DNA of 5,149 nucleotides from Nitrospira sp. Lineage in GTDB: Bacteria > Nitrospirota > Nitrospiria > Nitrospirales > Nitrospiraceae. Made by a program: the position numbers and the translations under genes. Location: the NCBI GenBank assembly GCA_015904055.1, contig JABMDE010000068.1, positions 1 through 5,149 of the forward strand. Reading direction: 5' to 3'. The stretch's first letter is position 1; the number at the start of each line of letters is the position of its first letter. The notes beneath the pieces were generated by a model. That model did not search any database. It saw only the letters and a list, made by a program, of their open reading frames with translations, and was not told the DNA's origin. Shown piece after piece: positions 4,392 to 5,149 of this stretch.

Positions 4392-5149
4392 ATGCAGACC
4401 GTCTCGACATGTCCAAGACCGATTACAGATTACCAGCAGCTGTCGGCCGAAGAACTGTTTAGCCGGACGGTCGAGGCCAAGCGGATGCTGGGCGTTCGCG
4501 TCATGATCCTCGGCCATAACTACCAGCGGGATGAGGTGATTCAGCACGCGGATTTCCGGGGCGATTCCTTGCTGTTATCCAAGTTGTCAGCCGAACGGTC
4601 AGAACGGCCCTATATCGTGTTCTGTGGCGTGCATTTTATGGCTGAGACAGCGGATATTCTCAGCCGGTCGAATCAAACGGTGATTCTTCCCGACATGGCG
4701 GCCGGTTGCTCGATGGCGGATATGGCGGCGATTGAACAAGTTGATCAGTGTTGGGAAGCGCTGGGTCGCGTGGTGCCGGTCGAGGAGACGGTGATGCCGG
4801 CGGTCTACGTGAATTCTGCGGCCGTCCTCAAGGCCTTTTGCGGCGAACATGGTGGGATTACCTGCACGTCTTCCAATGCGCGCGCGGTGATCGAATGGTG
4901 TTGGGCCCGGCGCGAGAAAATTTTGTTTTTCCCGGACGAGCATTTGGGTCGTAATACAGCGAACAAAATGGGGATTCCCCGCGAGCAGATGATCGTCTGG
5001 GACCCCTATCAGCCCAATGGGGGCAATACTCGTGAGGCCATCACACGCGCCAAGCTGATTCTCTGGAAGGGCCATTGCAGTGTGCATCAGATGTTTCAAC
5101 CGGCGCACGTGGATCATTTTCGCAAGCAGTATCCGGAGGGCAAGGTCAT
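4392..5149 (+). CDS. nadA: Quinolinate synthase NadA, copy 2 (3' end outside window)
   Basis: An open frame of 252 codons runs into the window edge without a stop. It encodes the same enzyme as 274-1377 and aligns with it gap-free from the start codon (offset 4118). After residue 16 only six differences are seen: Thr32Met, Ala35Val, Gln92Arg, Asp198Glu, Asp215Glu and Arg221Lys. Many silent changes lie between, so both copies have been under selection for protein sequence. The first 16 residues agree at only about seven positions. Cluster ligands Cys106 and Cys229 are present; the HPEC motif and third ligand would lie beyond the edge. It has its own promoter, operator-like repeat and strong ribosome binding site. 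It may be followed by the intact ileS, by analogy with copy 1; this cannot be seen. Confidence 0.95.
   Translation, partial: MQTVSTCPRPITDYQQLSAEELFSRTVEAKRMLGVRVMILGHNYQRDEVIQHADFRGDSLLLSKLSAERSERPYIVFCGVHFMAETADILSRSNQTVILPDMAAGCSMADMAAIEQVDQCWEALGRVVPVEETVMPAVYVNSAAVLKAFCGEHGGITCTSSNARAVIEWCWARREKILFFPDEHLGRNTANKMGIPREQMIVWDPYQPNGGNTREAITRAKLILWKGHCSVHQMFQPAHVDHFRKQYPEGKV

Noticed and set aside
1..5149. Circular molecule
   Set aside because: The two ends do not overlap: the window begins in the TPP leader block and ends in the middle of nadA copy 2.
1..5149. CRISPR array or phage/transposase genes
   Set aside because: No series of short evenly spaced repeats and no integrase, transposase or phage structural motif was seen; the repeats present are a leader block, paralogous genes and one fold-back element.

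Overview
The window looks like chromosomal DNA of a moderately GC-rich bacterium. The Bacillus-length quinolinate synthase, the array of small secreted DUF1566 (Lcl C-terminal) proteins and the base composition suggest a Nitrospira-like organism. That assignment is inference; no marker gene here settles it.

Layout, left to right. A TPP riboswitch on the minus strand (about 10-99), with its own sigma70-type promoter, reads leftwards out of the window. Divergent from it is a complete quinolinate synthase gene, nadA copy 1 (274-1377). A 126-bp palindromic repeat with 18-bp terminal inverted repeats (1381-1506) follows three bases after the nadA stop. Next comes the first 102 codons of isoleucyl-tRNA synthetase (from 1605), cut off at base 1910. 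At that point it is fused directly to a second TPP riboswitch (about 1920-2009, minus strand), which has no thiamin gene behind it. After a 308-bp non-coding stretch there is a rightward group: a HEAT-like lipoprotein (2318-2905) and two tandem DUF1566 exported proteins (2996-3553 and 3621-4181). A second nadA (4392 to the window end, incomplete) follows, with its own promoter and a strong ribosome binding site.

The window is therefore built from duplicated pieces: two TPP leaders (98 of 99 bases alike), two nadA genes (near-identical proteins after residue 16) and two DUF1566 genes (625-bp period). The ileS fragment is the only clearly broken gene. Base 1 of the window corresponds exactly to base 1911, the ileS/riboswitch junction. 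This raises two readings: a real rearrangement that deleted most of ileS and whatever the second riboswitch controlled, or an assembly join at a repeat. The sequence alone cannot separate them.

NadA makes quinolinate for de novo NAD synthesis and IleS charges tRNA-Ile, so these are housekeeping functions. The lipoprotein and DUF1566 proteins are exported accessory proteins of unknown role. The TPP leaders would normally govern thiamin synthesis or transport genes; none is inside the window.
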